This document shows, piece after piece, positions 1 to 5,365 of a DNA stretch of 5,524 bases. The notes under the pieces are model-generated. The model was not told the DNA's origin. It worked only from the letters and a program-made list of their open reading frames with translations, and did no database searches. This DNA is from Bacteroidota bacterium (GTDB taxonomy: Bacteria > Bacteroidota > Bacteroidia > Chitinophagales > UBA2359): NCBI GenBank assembly GCA_020629895.1, contig JAHDCM010000271.1, positions 1 to 5,524 on the forward strand, read 5' to 3'. Numbering within the stretch: the first letter of the stretch is position 1; each line of letters starts with the position of its first letter. The translations under genes were made by a program, and so were the position numbers.

Positions 1-151
1 ACTAGCGGGGCTGACAGCGGAAGACACCGCTAGGACTATGCCGAACAAGCTGCTACGAGACAACTACAAGCGGATAGCCCGACCTTTTTTCGCCTCGTGC
101 CTGTCGATGCGTGGACGCATCGACGGGCGAGGCGAAAAAAGGACACGCCCA
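1..151 (+). repeat. Structured repeat element, left copy (putative ncRNA)
   Basis: This is one of two related copies in the window; the other is at 5366-5524 on the opposite strand. It has three parts: a conserved 5' domain (2-83), a copy-specific long hairpin (83-142), and an invariant 3' box GGACACGCCCA (141-151). Aligned by eye with the right copy, 68 of 82 bases of the 5' domain match without gaps. Differences cluster at 16-18 and 47-57. The fold that can be drawn has P1 (2-7 with 28-33), P2 (8-11 with 77-80, making a pseudoknot with P1) and P3 (37-43 with 71-76, one bulged G). The P1 pair 7-28 is G-C here and A-T in the other copy. The element faces the 3' end of the helicase gene, 52 nt away. 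It contains no ORF. Whether it is transcribed, and its function, are unknown. The window begins at its edge, so its true 5' limit is not seen. Confidence 0.8.
83..142 (+). other. Copy-specific long hairpin of the left element
   Basis: A near-perfect stem-loop: arms 83-97 and 128-142 pair over 15 bp, then comes a small asymmetric internal loop (98-102 against 125-127), then arms 103-111 and 116-124 pair over 9 bp around the loop TGGA. The stem has six T at its 5' base and six A at its 3' base. That is the reverse of an intrinsic terminator on either strand. The sequence is unlike the hairpin at the same place in the right copy, although the outer stem length and T/A polarity agree. Confidence 0.85.
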
Positions 152-203
152 GCGTTATTGATGATTGGATGATGGGGTGAGTGGATGAGTGGGTAAAAAA
201 TCA
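152..203. other. Low-complexity GATG/GAGTG-rich spacer
   Basis: The short spacer between the left element and the helicase stop codon contains degenerate GATGATTG, GATGATGG and GTGGATGAGTGGG runs at about 160-194. It is G/T-rich on the + strand and so C/A-rich in the helicase 3' UTR. No ORF is seen and no convincing terminator follows the helicase stop. Confidence 0.4.
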
Positions 204-1478
204 TTATTTTTTCTTCGAATTAGAAGACGATTTGGAATACTTACCTTTCCCTTTATAGCTTTTTTTGCCACTTCCTTTTTTCCCTCCATAATTCCTTTTA
301 TACGAGTTAGCACTACGCATTTTAGGTCTCCATTTAGGGCTTTTACCAATACTTTCAGGTACATTTCGTTTTTCGACCTCTGTCTCTAAGAAATCTTCAA
401 TACGTTTAAATTTATATTGATCACGATCACTAATAAATGTAAAAGCCATCCCTTCTGCATCGGCTCGTGCCGTACGCCCAATACGATGCACATACACCTC
501 TGCATCTGGTGGAATATCGTAGTTAATAACTAAGTTAATTCCCTTCACATCAATTCCTCTTGACAGCACATCGGTACCAATGAGTATTTGTAGATTCTTG
601 GCTTTGAATTGCCGTAAAATTTCTTCCCGAACATCTTGCTCTAAATCGGAATGAATAGCCCCTGCTTTAAAGCCTTCCTTTTTTAGTTGTTGTGCCGCTT
701 CTTTGGTAGCTCGTTTGGTAGAGCAAAAAATAATGACACTACTTAACGCTTCTTTATCGGCTAATAAGTGTTTAACTAAGGCAATTTTCTGATCTTCATG
801 CACCATATAGGCTGCCTGTGTCACTCCTTCTGCAGGTTTAGACACTGCAATATTAATTTGCTCAGGGTTGTTGAGAATGCCTTTGGCTAATTTACGCATT
901 TTATCAGGCATAGTTGCCGAAAAAAGCAATGTTTGACGCTCTTTGGGTAGGTAACTAACAATACGCATGATGTCATCATAAAAGCCCATATCAAGCATTT
1001 TATCAGCTTCATCAAGAATGAGATGTTGGAGATTGTCTACATTCACATACCCCATATTTAGATGGGCAATCAGTTTGCCTGGTGTGGCTATAATCACATC
1101 GGTTCCTTTTACCAGTGCTTTTTTTTGTTTTACAAAATCAACGCCGTCTCCTCCTCCATAAATGGGAATAGAAGTCACATCGGTAAAATAAGCAAAGCCT
1201 TCTAGTTGTTGGTCAATTTGGCGAGCCAATTCGCGGGTGGGTGCAATGATAAGGGTATTAATTCCCTCTACTATTTCTTCGCGTTCTAAGATGTTGTGCA
1301 TAATGGGCAGCAAATAAGCTGCTGTTTTTCCTGTACCCGTTTGCGCACAGGCAATCATATCGTGTCCCTCAAGTATTATTGGTATCGCTTGTGCCTGAAT
1401 GGGGGTTCCGTTTCGAAAACCCATCGCCTCTAGCCCATCCAAAATATTATGGTCAAGCGGAAAATCGTTAAAATTCAA
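204..1478 (-). CDS. DEAD-box ATP-dependent RNA helicase (RhlE-like)
   Basis: A cytoplasmic ATP-dependent RNA helicase that should unwind or remodel short RNA duplexes, in roles such as ribosome assembly, RNA decay or cold adaptation. All superfamily 2 motifs are visible in the 424 residues: Q motif around Q28, motif I AQTGTGKT (45-52), PTRELA (80-85), TPGK (132-135), DEAD (156-159), SAT (187-189), VIIFCST (248-254), motif V TDVLSRGID (302-310) and motif VI HRIGRTAR (331-338). The tail after about 380 is basic and rich in K, G, S and Y, as in RhlE-type proteins, where such tails bind RNA. The start is a TTG codon at 1478. No in-frame ATG lies between it and the upstream TAA, and MNFNDF fits the expected N-terminus. 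It is on the same strand as the 1550-2680 gene but has its own putative promoter. The helicase assignment is firm; the RhlE subgroup is inferred. Confidence 0.95.
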   Translation of the reverse strand: MNFNDFPLDHNILDGLEAMGFRNGTPIQAQAIPIILEGHDMIACAQTGTGKTAAYLLPIMHNILEREEIVEGINTLIIAPTRELARQIDQQLEGFAYFTDVTSIPIYGGGDGVDFVKQKKALVKGTDVIIATPGKLIAHLNMGYVNVDNLQHLILDEADKMLDMGFYDDIMRIVSYLPKERQTLLFSATMPDKMRKLAKGILNNPEQINIAVSKPAEGVTQAAYMVHEDQKIALVKHLLADKEALSSVIIFCSTKRATKEAAQQLKKEGFKAGAIHSDLEQDVREEILRQFKAKNLQILIGTDVLSRGIDVKGINLVINYDIPPDAEVYVHRIGRTARADAEGMAFTFISDRDQYKFKRIEDFLETEVEKRNVPESIGKSPKWRPKMRSANSYKRNYGGKKGSGKKSYKGKGKYSKSSSNSKKK

Positions 1479-1491
1479 AATGTCAATTTAC

Positions 1492-1524
1492 AGATTAGTA
1501 ATCTAGTGTTGTTGTGACAACAAC
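1492..1524 (-). promoter_or_regulatory. Two small palindromes in the helicase 5' leader
   Basis: Two perfect odd-centred inverted repeats lie between the putative promoter and the helicase start: 1508-1524 (arms GTTGTTGT and ACAACAAC around one G) and 1492-1504 (arms AGATTA and TAATCT around one G). The first sits at the predicted transcription start. It could be an operator or a hairpin at the 5' end of the mRNA. The second ends 13 nt before the TTG start. The repeats are visible directly; their roles are inferred. Confidence 0.4.
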
Positions 1525-1530
1525 TGCCTA

Positions 1531-1538
1531 CAAAGATA
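1531..1538 (-). promoter_or_regulatory. Putative helicase promoter, -7 element TATCTTTG
   Basis: The reverse strand reads TATCTTTG, a full match to the Bacteroidota -7 consensus TAnnTTTG, 52 nt upstream of the helicase start. It lies just past the stop codon of the upstream gene. No TTG -33 element is seen at the usual 17-23 nt distance, so the call is tentative. Transcription would start near 1524-1527. Confidence 0.4.
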
Positions 1539-1549
1539 CCAAAAATTAT

Positions 1550-2680
1550 CTATGTCTTTACTAATTTGCAAAGTCCTGCTCGTAAATCCTTTTCTACTTT
1601 TTTGAATTTTACATCTGCAACGATTTTCCCATCATAATAAGCAACCGTTATTTTCTGATTACGTCCAATATTGTTATAGGGGTCTTGTCTAGGCAGGACA
1701 TATTGCGGCTTACTAGTCGGAAGTTCGTCGTCTTCACTATTGCCTAAAGTATCATTTAACAAGCCTTGCAGACCTTGCAAACGCTGTGCTTCCATGTATT
1801 GATTCATGGCATCATGATCACTAGGGTCAATACCCTTATTTATTGCCCCCATAAGCATCATTTTTGCCATTCCCCAATTAGAGGGGTCTTGTGATACCCT
1901 TACTAACTCGCCTTTCACCAACTCAGCAGCAGCAATCAAATCATCTGCATTTTCATGATAGCCACGATCTTTTAAAAATTGGAAGAAGCGAGGGTAAATC
2001 AATTCCGCAGCCTCAAAAAAATCTCGTTCCCCACTTACCTTACTTGGAATAATGTTACCCAAAACAGCTTGTGCTGACCATCCACTCCAATCTCTAATGG
2101 GTTCCCCTTCATAACTCAGCATATAATCTGTAAATACCTCAAGAGCAAAATTGACATGATATCTATCAGGTTTTGATAAACTATAATATTCATCTGTATG
2201 GCGAAAATGTCGTAGCCAACGTTTTAAGATGATTGTATTGACTTCTGCCTCTAATTCATAATCTAATTCCTCAAAGTCGTCTTCCTCTTCCCATTCTTCG
2301 CCTTCTTCAAAACCATCCTCCTCAATCTGAACGTCTTCTATATCTCCTTTTTTTATTTGTTCAATACGAATATCAAGAGCATCTTGTATTTGCTCTATTT
2401 CTTCATACGTATTCCTTTGCTCACAAGGCTCTACCTCATCTAAGCCAATACCATAGGAGAACATATCTAGCTCTTGTTGAGCAAAAATGTTCAGCACTTT
2501 CTCACTATAATGTTCTAGACTATCAGCATCCCATTCTATTATTAAGACAGCTTCTCCTTCCCTATCTTTTCCAATAGCAATCACTTGACCTACCCAAGCA
2601 TCCATTTTCAAATTAGAAATTTCATTTACATGACCAGGCTTCATTCTTACCCAGTCTCTTATTTTATATGAGTTGTTCAT
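1550..2680 (-). CDS. Uncharacterised protein with basic N-terminal module and acidic linker
   Basis: I do not recognise this 376-residue protein as a named family. Residues 1-65 (IRDWVRMKPG, GQVIAIGKD, AVLIIEWD) look like a small beta-barrel of SH3/KOW type. Residues about 112-146 are extremely rich in E and D (EEGEEWEEEDDFEELD) and probably form a flexible or coiled linker. Residues 148-310 are predicted mainly helical, with many aromatic residues (WLRHFRHTDEYY, DWSGWSAQ, YPRFFQFLKDRGY). The C-terminus (338-376, IGRN then ITVAYYDGKIVADVKFKKVEKDL) looks like a compact beta-strand tail; its GRN recalls SEC-C tails but there is no zinc-binding cysteine cluster. No signal peptide or membrane segment is seen, so it is probably cytoplasmic. 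The ATG at 2680 follows an A-rich leader and a good promoter match. It lies 71 bp upstream of the helicase on the same strand; a functional link is only a guess. Confidence 0.8.
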   Translation of the reverse strand: MNNSYKIRDWVRMKPGHVNEISNLKMDAWVGQVIAIGKDREGEAVLIIEWDADSLEHYSEKVLNIFAQQELDMFSYGIGLDEVEPCEQRNTYEEIEQIQDALDIRIEQIKKGDIEDVQIEEDGFEEGEEWEEEDDFEELDYELEAEVNTIILKRWLRHFRHTDEYYSLSKPDRYHVNFALEVFTDYMLSYEGEPIRDWSGWSAQAVLGNIIPSKVSGERDFFEAAELIYPRFFQFLKDRGYHENADDLIAAAELVKGELVRVSQDPSNWGMAKMMLMGAINKGIDPSDHDAMNQYMEAQRLQGLQGLLNDTLGNSEDDELPTSKPQYVLPRQDPYNNIGRNQKITVAYYDGKIVADVKFKKVEKDLRAGLCKLVKT

Positions 2681-2696
2681 TTTTTTGGTTTTAACC

Positions 2697-2729
2697 CAAA
2701 TATAAGTATTATTCCTACTTTTTTTCCAA
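2697..2729 (-). promoter_or_regulatory. Putative promoter of the 1550-2680 gene
   Basis: On the reverse strand TTG (2729-2727) and TATATTTG (2704-2697) are separated by 22 nt and fit the Bacteroidota pattern TTG-(17-23)-TAnnTTTG. The predicted start of transcription is only about 10 nt before the ATG at 2680. An imperfect inverted repeat, TTTGG(G)TT then AACCAAA, overlaps the -7 element and leader and could be a regulator site. Confidence 0.55.
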
Positions 2730-2734
2730 AAAAT

Positions 2735-2765
2735 TTGTACTTAATAATAAAATCTATTAAATTAC
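2735..2765 (+). promoter_or_regulatory. Weak candidate promoter of the TetR-hydrolase unit
   Basis: TTG at 2735-2737 is followed after 20 nt by TAAATTAC at 2758-2765, which matches TAnnTT but not the final TG of the Bacteroidota -7 element. Transcription would then start within the TGAAC/GTTCA palindrome immediately downstream, consistent with autorepression. Confidence 0.3.
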
Positions 2766-2779
2766 TGAACAAACGTTCA
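2766..2779. promoter_or_regulatory. Putative TetR-family operator
   Basis: TGAAC and GTTCA form a perfect inverted repeat with a 4-nt centre, 11 nt upstream of the TetR start codon and in the 110-bp divergent intergenic region. TetR-family repressors commonly bind such palindromes next to their own gene. It overlaps the expected transcription start of the TetR gene. It lies about 75 nt upstream of the predicted start of the leftward gene, so control of that gene is less likely. Confidence 0.5.
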
Positions 2780-2790
2780 ATCATCTAAAC

Positions 2791-3354
2791 ATGAAACATC
2801 ACGAACAGGCTAGAAACAAGAGCATCGAACATATTAAGCTAACTGCTTTAGGGCTGTTTAGCACACAAGGATTTGCACAAACATCTATTCGAAAAATAGC
2901 TAAAGAGGCAGGCATTTCTTTAGGGCTTTTATACAATTACTTTCCTAGTAAAGAAGCATTATTACAAGCAATATTTCAACAAGGACTTGCAGATATTCAG
3001 GCATCTTTTGTATTAGAAAAAGTACAAAATCCTAAAAAAAGATTTGCCAATTATGTGCGACAAACCTTCCAGATGATCCAAGAAAAACGTGCTTTTTGGC
3101 GATTGTTACACAGTATTCGCATGCAATCCTCCATCATGACTTTATTGCAAACAGAAACCGAACTCACCCAATCTTTTATTATTCAACAACTAAGCGAATT
3201 ACTGACGGATTTGGAAATACCTGATACTCCTTCAAAAGCTCTTTTACTTTTTGCCACAATTGATGGCATTAGCAACCATTATTTACTTGACGAAAATTAC
3301 CCAATTATGGAAGTTGGCGAATTACTTATTCAACAATACATTTCAAAACCATAA
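2791..3354 (+). CDS. TetR/AcrR-family transcriptional regulator
   Basis: A cytoplasmic dimeric DNA-binding protein, usually a repressor released by a small ligand. The N-terminal TetR helix-turn-helix domain spans about residues 8-60, with the typical pattern TSIRKIAKEAGISLGLLYNYFPSKEALL (given here for its fold; key turn residues are AGIS and LYNYF). The remaining roughly 125 residues are helical and variable, as expected for the ligand-binding and dimerisation domain. The length of 187 is normal for the family. The ATG at 2791 is supported by the operator-like palindrome 11 nt upstream. The next gene starts 3 nt after the stop codon, so the two are almost certainly one transcript, and the hydrolase is the likely target or companion. 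The ligand cannot be told from sequence. Confidence 0.93.
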   Translation: MKHHEQARNKSIEHIKLTALGLFSTQGFAQTSIRKIAKEAGISLGLLYNYFPSKEALLQAIFQQGLADIQASFVLEKVQNPKKRFANYVRQTFQMIQEKRAFWRLLHSIRMQSSIMTLLQTETELTQSFIIQQLSELLTDLEIPDTPSKALLLFATIDGISNHYLLDENYPIMEVGELLIQQYISKP

Positions 3355-3357
3355 CCT

Positions 3358-4245
3358 ATGCAAACGAATTCTGTTAATCACTCCTCTAAACCCAATTGGC
3401 TAAACACGCAAGAATATCCTTTCAAAAGCCATTATTTTGACACTCCTAACGGGCGTATCCATTATGTAGATGAAGGAACAGGTATCCCTATTTTGATGGT
3501 GCATGGCACTCCTGTTTGGTCGTATCTTTATCGTAATGTGATCAAAAAAATGGCGGCAACACATCGCTGTATTGCGCTTGATCATTTGGGTTTTGGGCTT
3601 TCTGACAAACCTGCCAACTGGGCTTATAAACCCGAAGCTCATGCAGCCAATCTCGAAGCATTGGTGCAGCACTTAGGGCTTACTAATTTCATTTTAATGG
3701 TACATGACTTTGGCGGGCCTATTGGTCTTTCTTACGCGCTTAATCACCCACAAAATGTCCAAAAAATAGTCCTGTTTAATACCTGGATGTGGTCGTTGAA
3801 AGCAGATAAAGAATTGGCAAACAATGCACGAATATTTAACATCGCGCCCATCCGATGGTTATTACGTGTCCAAAATGTGTCTCCCAAAGTGTTAGTCAAA
3901 GCGGCATTTCATGATAAATCGAAGCTCACACCCGAACTACATCAACACTATATTCAGCCTTTCGCAAAATACAAGGATCGAAATGCGACGACACAATTCA
4001 TGAAAGAACTGTTAGGCTCCTCTACTTGGTTTAATAGCTTATGGGAAAAACGAGGACGCATTGCTAAACATCCTTGCTTGGTGTTATGGGGAAAGTACGA
4101 TGCATTTATTCGCGAAATGCACCTCAAAAAGTGGAAAAAAACGCTGTACAATGCCACCTTCCATGAATTGGAATGTGGGCATTTTGTACAAGAAGAAATG
4201 AAAGAAACAGAAATGGCTATTCTGCACGATTTTTTAATGAGGTAG
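3358..4245 (+). CDS. Alpha/beta hydrolase, haloalkane dehalogenase/epoxide hydrolase-like
   Basis: A soluble alpha/beta-hydrolase of 295 residues, the usual length for haloalkane dehalogenases. Visible landmarks are the oxyanion loop HGTPVWSYLYR (49-59), LDHLGFGLSDKP (74-85), the nucleophile elbow VHDFGG with Asp117, a helical cap at about 142-230, the acid Asp248 in WGKYD, and the base His275 in CGHF. An Asp nucleophile places it with dehalogenases and epoxide hydrolases rather than Ser esterases. Known haloalkane dehalogenases usually carry Trp directly after the nucleophile and Asn or another Trp as the second halide ligand. Here the first is Phe118, and the Asn position of the HGN type is Thr51. 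Dehalogenase activity is therefore uncertain. No signal peptide is seen. It is co-transcribed with the TetR gene and its 3' end overlaps the convergent SRPBCC gene by 29 bp. Confidence 0.9.
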   Translation: MQTNSVNHSSKPNWLNTQEYPFKSHYFDTPNGRIHYVDEGTGIPILMVHGTPVWSYLYRNVIKKMAATHRCIALDHLGFGLSDKPANWAYKPEAHAANLEALVQHLGLTNFILMVHDFGGPIGLSYALNHPQNVQKIVLFNTWMWSLKADKELANNARIFNIAPIRWLLRVQNVSPKVLVKAAFHDKSKLTPELHQHYIQPFAKYKDRNATTQFMKELLGSSTWFNSLWEKRGRIAKHPCLVLWGKYDAFIREMHLKKWKKTLYNATFHELECGHFVQEEMKETEMAILHDFLMR

Positions 4246-4675
4246 TGGCCATTTTCTCTGCTTGATTTTTTAAGGCTTTATTCATTGTAATGAAGCCTTT
4301 TCGAGTATCTTCTCCTATAAATCGCAGTAACAAACCACTAATCCACCCCGTAAATTCCTCCTTATGAATGAGCTTTACTTGGTTGGCTCCAAGTTCTACA
4401 ATTTCAAAACAATGATGCCCTATAAACATGCCTAAAGGCAATTTACCAATCCACTCGAAATGTTTATTGGGTACCACCTTTTCTACTACCGGCTTAAATA
4501 CCTGTACTTTCCCATTCATCTCAATCTGATTTTTCAGAATACTATCTTTCACTGCTTCTCCTTCAATGCCAATAATAAATGGGTTCCAATGTGGGTAAGC
4601 TTCAAAATTAATTAGGACATTCCAAACTGTTTCTTTAGACGCATTGATAACGATTTCCGTGATGATCTCTTTCAT
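4217..4675 (-). CDS. SRPBCC-fold (polyketide cyclase/START-like) protein
   Basis: A small cytoplasmic protein of 152 residues with the START/Bet v 1-like helix-grip fold, which forms a cavity for a hydrophobic ligand. The N-terminal strand and helix pattern (EIVINASKETVWNVLINFEAYPHWNPF split around residues 8-33, with YPHWNPF as the hallmark) is followed by alternating strands such as HFEWIGKLPLG (72-82) and CFEIVEL (89-95), and a C-terminal amphipathic helix around TRKGFITMNKALKNQAE (124-140). Most such proteins in bacteria are annotated only by fold, and no catalytic residue can be named. The ATG at 4675 has an A/T-rich leader. It lies 81 bp downstream of the Crp/Fnr gene on the same strand and may share its transcript, although a weak -7-like sequence lies between them. 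Its stop codon lies inside the hydrolase gene. Confidence 0.85.
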   Translation of the reverse strand: MKEIITEIVINASKETVWNVLINFEAYPHWNPFIIGIEGEAVKDSILKNQIEMNGKVQVFKPVVEKVVPNKHFEWIGKLPLGMFIGHHCFEIVELGANQVKLIHKEEFTGWISGLLLRFIGEDTRKGFITMNKALKNQAEKMATTSLKNRAE

Positions 4676-4707
4676 GATATTTGTATTTTAATGTTATTGA
4701 ATTACTA

Positions 4708-4715
4708 CAAATATG
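4708..4715 (-). promoter_or_regulatory. Weak -7-like element upstream of the SRPBCC gene
   Basis: CATATTTG on the reverse strand matches TAnnTTTG at all but the first position, 32 nt before the SRPBCC start. No TTG is at a suitable distance upstream. The gene may have its own weak promoter, or may depend on read-through from the Crp/Fnr gene. Confidence 0.25.
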
Positions 4716-4756
4716 CACTAGTCTACAAAGTTCTGCATTAACAAAAGATAAGAACG

Positions 4757-5341
4757 TCATTTTTTCATTTCCCGAATCCGTTTTCGAATCCGACTCAATG
4801 AAACAGGAGTAATCCCTAAATAAGTCGCCAATACATGTTGCGGAAATCGTTGTAATAAATCAGGTTGCGCAGCAATTAATTTCAAATAACGTTCTTCAGG
4901 TTTATCCAACACAAATGAAGCAACGACTTTCTGAGCGTTCACAAACCGTTCCTCTAACAGCTTCCGCATAAATACCTGTGTTTTAGGCAGCTCTTCATAC
5001 AACTTTTCCAACTTCATTTTGGGCAACACCAACAACTCACAAGGCTCTACTGTCTCTAAGACCTGCACACTCGGACTTTCTGCCAAAAAACTTTCCAAAG
5101 CACTCAAAAACAAACCTTCTGTAAACAAAAAGCCTGATACTTCTTCTCCATCGTCCGTCAAATAATACAAGCGTACACATCCTTTATTCAAAAAACAAAT
5201 CTCTCGGCATACCTCCCCATACTCTACCAAACGATACTGACTTGGCACCTCTCGATACACAAACGCTTCTATAAATTGACGTTCTTCTTTCGGCTGCCAA
5301 GCCACATATCGCCTCATCGTCTGCTGTAATAAATCAAACAT
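4757..5341 (-). CDS. Crp/Fnr-family transcriptional regulator
   Basis: A cytoplasmic sensor-regulator of 194 residues, typical of the Bacteroidota Crp/Fnr group. Residues about 25-115 form the cyclic-nucleotide-binding-like beta roll (GEVCREICFLNKGCVRLYY split around 42-60; ESFLAESPS at 83-91 sits where related proteins have their phosphate-binding cassette region). A long dimer helix follows (about 118-145), then a C-terminal helix-turn-helix at about 165-189 (FPQHVLATYLGITPVSLSRIRKRI, key part ATYLGITPVSLSR). Cysteines are scattered, not in an Fnr iron-sulfur pattern. The frame stays open to a TTG at 5389, which would add 16 residues encoded by the repeat element. I chose the ATG at 5341 because MFDLLQQ fits the family N-terminus and an A-rich leader precedes it. 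By eye, leucine is mostly TTG, giving a G/T-rich coding strand unlike the neighbours. Ligand and targets are unknown. Confidence 0.9.
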   Translation of the reverse strand: MFDLLQQTMRRYVAWQPKEERQFIEAFVYREVPSQYRLVEYGEVCREICFLNKGCVRLYYLTDDGEEVSGFLFTEGLFLSALESFLAESPSVQVLETVEPCELLVLPKMKLEKLYEELPKTQVFMRKLLEERFVNAQKVVASFVLDKPEERYLKLIAAQPDLLQRFPQHVLATYLGITPVSLSRIRKRIREMKK

Positions 5342-5365
5342 CGTTACCTGTTGTTTTTGTTTTTT

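Noticed and set aside
83..142. Rho-independent terminator for the helicase or the left element
   Set aside because: The hairpin is strong, but the T run is at its 5' base and the A run at its 3' base on either strand, and no T tract follows it in either direction. The same holds for the right copy.
83..150. CRISPR array or retron msr-msd
   Set aside because: Only one unit occurs at each end, with no spacer array, and no cas or reverse transcriptase gene is present.
195..212. AAAAAAT/ATTTTTT inverted repeat at the helicase stop as a terminator
   Set aside because: The stem is A-T only with a 4-nt loop and overlaps the last codons; too weak to call.
155..389. Short ORFs at 155-364 (-) and 189-389 (+)
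   Set aside because: Both overlap the basic C-terminal tail of the helicase in other frames and include low-complexity sequence; no sign of being real genes.
3400..4157. Reverse-strand ORFs at 3400-3672 and 3954-4157
   Set aside because: They lie opposite the well-supported hydrolase gene and their translations show no recognisable protein features.
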